NCBI RefSeq assembly: GCF_012273895.1
Contig: NC_052116.1
Location: forward strand, 3,224,001 to 3,288,000
Length of the DNA: 64,000 nt
Reading direction: 5' to 3'
From: Zerene cesonia
Lineage: Eukaryota > Arthropoda > Insecta > Lepidoptera > Pieridae
In this document: piece after piece, positions 62,401-64,000 of the stretch
Position numbering within the stretch: the stretch's first letter is position 1
How the letters are laid out: every line of letters begins with the position of its first letter
Notes under the pieces: generated by a model
Databases searched by the model: none
What the model saw: only the letters and a program-made list of their open reading frames with translations
Told to the model about the DNA's origin: nothing
Program-made: the position numbers and the translations under genes

Positions 62401-62983
62401 TATACGGTTCAATTGACCATTGGTGATCGAATAGCCAATAATATAATCATCATAAATTTAAGAATTCATTTCCTACATTTGATTATGTTTTTTTTAATTC
62501 CGGAGTTATCTATGTACTAAAACATATGATATATTGGAATTCCCCAATAAGTGTACTAAAAAGTTATATTTTTGAAATGTTATCTTTCGGGAAGTTACGT
62601 CGTATATTTTAGTTTAATCGCTATCAAATTGAAACCATCACCACAAGCTTACTTTAATATATTATTACGTTATCTTTGTTACTGCTTTTTTATAAGACAG
62701 TGAGTGCACTGTCATTTCTAATTATCGCCGTTTAATTAGCGTAGTAGATCGAATATTTTAATGACGCATCAATCGCAACAAACAGGTTTTGATAAGTCGA
62801 AAATATTTAAAGAAGACGATGTGGAGGACACTTGCGATCTCGACAAGAAACGCAGTGTGTACGTCGCACGCACCGAGTATAATATTCTCATGCACGATTC
62901 GAATAACGAGAACCAGAAGTGGAACGTCACATTTTTCGATTACACGTCGCATGATATGGGAAAGGAGATGCTGAATGACTACG
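59483..62983 (+). CDS. Ire1: IRE1 kinase/endoribonuclease, N-terminal luminal part (3' partial)
   Basis: Four exons in phase: 59483-59554, 59639-59756, 62124-62375 and 62786-62983, encoding residues 1 to about 213; the rest (membrane span, kinase, RNase) lies beyond the right edge. IRE1 senses unfolded proteins in the ER lumen and, when clustered, splices XBP1 mRNA and cuts other ER-bound mRNAs. Seen: signal peptide MKFLILAFFLFGSYG; the start of the luminal beta-fold with LLFATLGGGMVAVEPLSGNI and IWKLK; LPDPRHGSLYMYG; the hallmark KLPFTIPELVANAPCRSTDG; ILYTGKKSD; and YVARTEYNILMHD with WNVTFFDY. These match animal IRE1 luminal domains in order and spacing. Intron 2 (2.37 kb) contains a repeat copy. 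It is divergently paired with TEX2. Confidence 0.93.
60545..60915 (-). repeat. Interspersed repeat, dimer-like copy in IRE1 intron 2
   Basis: Left edge 'ctattataaatgcgaaagta' with 'ctgtctgtttgtttgtctgt', a first core 'aaaccgattttgataatatt' and a second, 'caaaccgattttaatgaaac', about 150 bp later. It ends near 'acgcaaagccgctggcgaaa'. Frames through it on both strands are not genes. Confidence 0.75.
60916..62123 (+). other. Rest of IRE1 intron 2
   Basis: AT-rich. I see no exon, RNA gene or well-preserved repeat. The open frame that appears to start at 62030 is intron sequence running into the real exon at 62124. Confidence 0.5.
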
Positions 62984-64000
62984 GTGAGTCTTATTGACCT
63001 CACTGTACATGTTATAACGTTCATCTTATCTGCGAAGTGATTATTGACCGGTCACTAGTTTTAGAGTATGATGGATATCGTATGTTTATGTTTAGTACGG
63101 GATTTTCCAGTTACGTCATTTTGCTATCAAATTTTTATAAAGAATTGGCGGTCCGCCCCGGCTTCGCCTGTGGTATATATATATATATATAGCCTATAGC
63201 TTTCCTAAATAAATGGGCTACTGAAAGAATTTTTCAAATCGGACCAGTAGTTCCTGAGATTAGTGCGTTCAAGCAAACAAACTCTTCAGCTTTATAATAT
63301 TAGTATAGATAAAGTGTAAGAATTGAGAAGTATAGCCATTAAACGGTGCTTTTTGATATACCTTTATTAAAGGAAATAATGCATAACTATACGTATCAGA
63401 ATAAATAAATTTAGTTTCAATAAGCTAAAAATACTCTTTAATGGTAAAATCAACTAAATTGTCCCACTTAGTCTTTCTCATACAGAGATTTTGTGAGATA
63501 TATATTTAATTCTGACGATCCTTGTCAGACTAATCAGATAAACTCATAAAATTATTCTATAGTCCTGTGACTAAGTATCTGTATCCTTGATAAGTGTACA
63601 AAGTTTTCATTAAATCTGTCCTGTTTGGAGTGGGTCAAATTTGACGCTAAAGGAATCTGTAACATATGAACATAGACGTGAAGCTAATAAAAGCGTGCTG
63701 GATTGATGCTCCCACTGAAAAATGTCTCACACACACAAAAATATCGATTGTTATACAGACATATCGTTTATAATTACTGTATTTCAATTTATGTAGTTAT
63801 CAGTCGAATAGCTTGCGCACGCTTATCAATAACGATACGGCGAAGCAGTTAATTTTCATACGTTATGTCCAATGGTATGCAGTTGTGTGTACCTTGTTTT
63901 GTTTTTTTTTTTGTAATGAATCAAATCTTTTTTACATTATTATGTACTGAAATTTAACAACACAATAAAGTAAAATATTAGTATAGCTTCGCATTGTATA
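62984..64000 (+). other. IRE1 intron 4 (incomplete) at the right edge
   Basis: It begins with GTGAGT after the fourth coding exon. It holds one repeat copy (63146-63309); no further exon with IRE1 similarity is visible before the window ends. Confidence 0.55.
63146..63309 (+). repeat. Interspersed repeat copy (ccggcttcgcccg-head family)
   Basis: Head 'cggtccgccccggcttcgcc', a short (TA)n expansion after 'gtggta', core 'ggaccagtagttcctgagat', tail 'ctttataatattagtataga'. Nearly collinear with 55714-55875. Confidence 0.8.

Overview
The window is nuclear DNA from an insect, almost certainly a moth or butterfly. Evidence: AT-rich introns with GT-AG splice sites, multi-exon animal genes, and many scattered copies of short repeat families I associate with lepidopteran genomes (a SINE-like element with a 'ggcaactgagctggtgg' type head, and elements with a 'gcggtttcacccgcg' or 'ccggcttcgcccgtgg' head and a 'tttataatattagtag' type tail). 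One run of exactly 1000 N marks an assembly gap. There is no bacterial, plasmid, phage or CRISPR content. The species cannot be named from the sequence alone.

Six protein genes can be rebuilt exon by exon with consistent reading phase. From left to right: (1) the last four exons of an UNC93-like transporter, MFSD11 (+, 307-2437, 5' end outside the window); (2) TMEM70, a mitochondrial ATP-synthase/complex I assembly factor (-, 4451-5275), whose 3' end meets that of MFSD11; (3) a small secreted ten-cysteine TIL-type protease inhibitor in two exons (-, 6102-8077); (4) a meteorin-like secreted protein (+, 10401-35558) with a first intron of about 21.8 kb; (5) TEX2, an ER lipid-transfer protein with an SMP domain (-, 39663-58885), complete in 20 coding exons and 1142 residues; (6) the first four coding exons of the ER-stress sensor IRE1 (+, from 59483, running off the right edge).

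Layout: MFSD11 and TMEM70 converge with nearly touching poly(A) signals. The meteorin-like gene and TEX2 also converge, about 300 bp apart. TEX2 and IRE1 are head to head across about 600 bp, so two ER membrane genes may share a promoter. The large meteorin intron (10508-32313) shows no supportable gene and is the likeliest place for enhancers. The TEX2 introns collect most of the repeats, including a decayed pogo/Tigger-type DNA transposon with recognisable inverted ends and TA target sites, and a pair of repeats in opposite orientation.

I found no clearly new multi-gene system. The most useful observations are the hidden split TIL inhibitor gene, the TEX2/IRE1 head-to-head pair with repeated TGTCA motifs, the four-fold TCATGTG array beside TMEM70, an ambiguous splice acceptor in TEX2, the Gly-Ala expansion in the meteorin-like C-terminal domain, and two perfect 18-bp hairpins.
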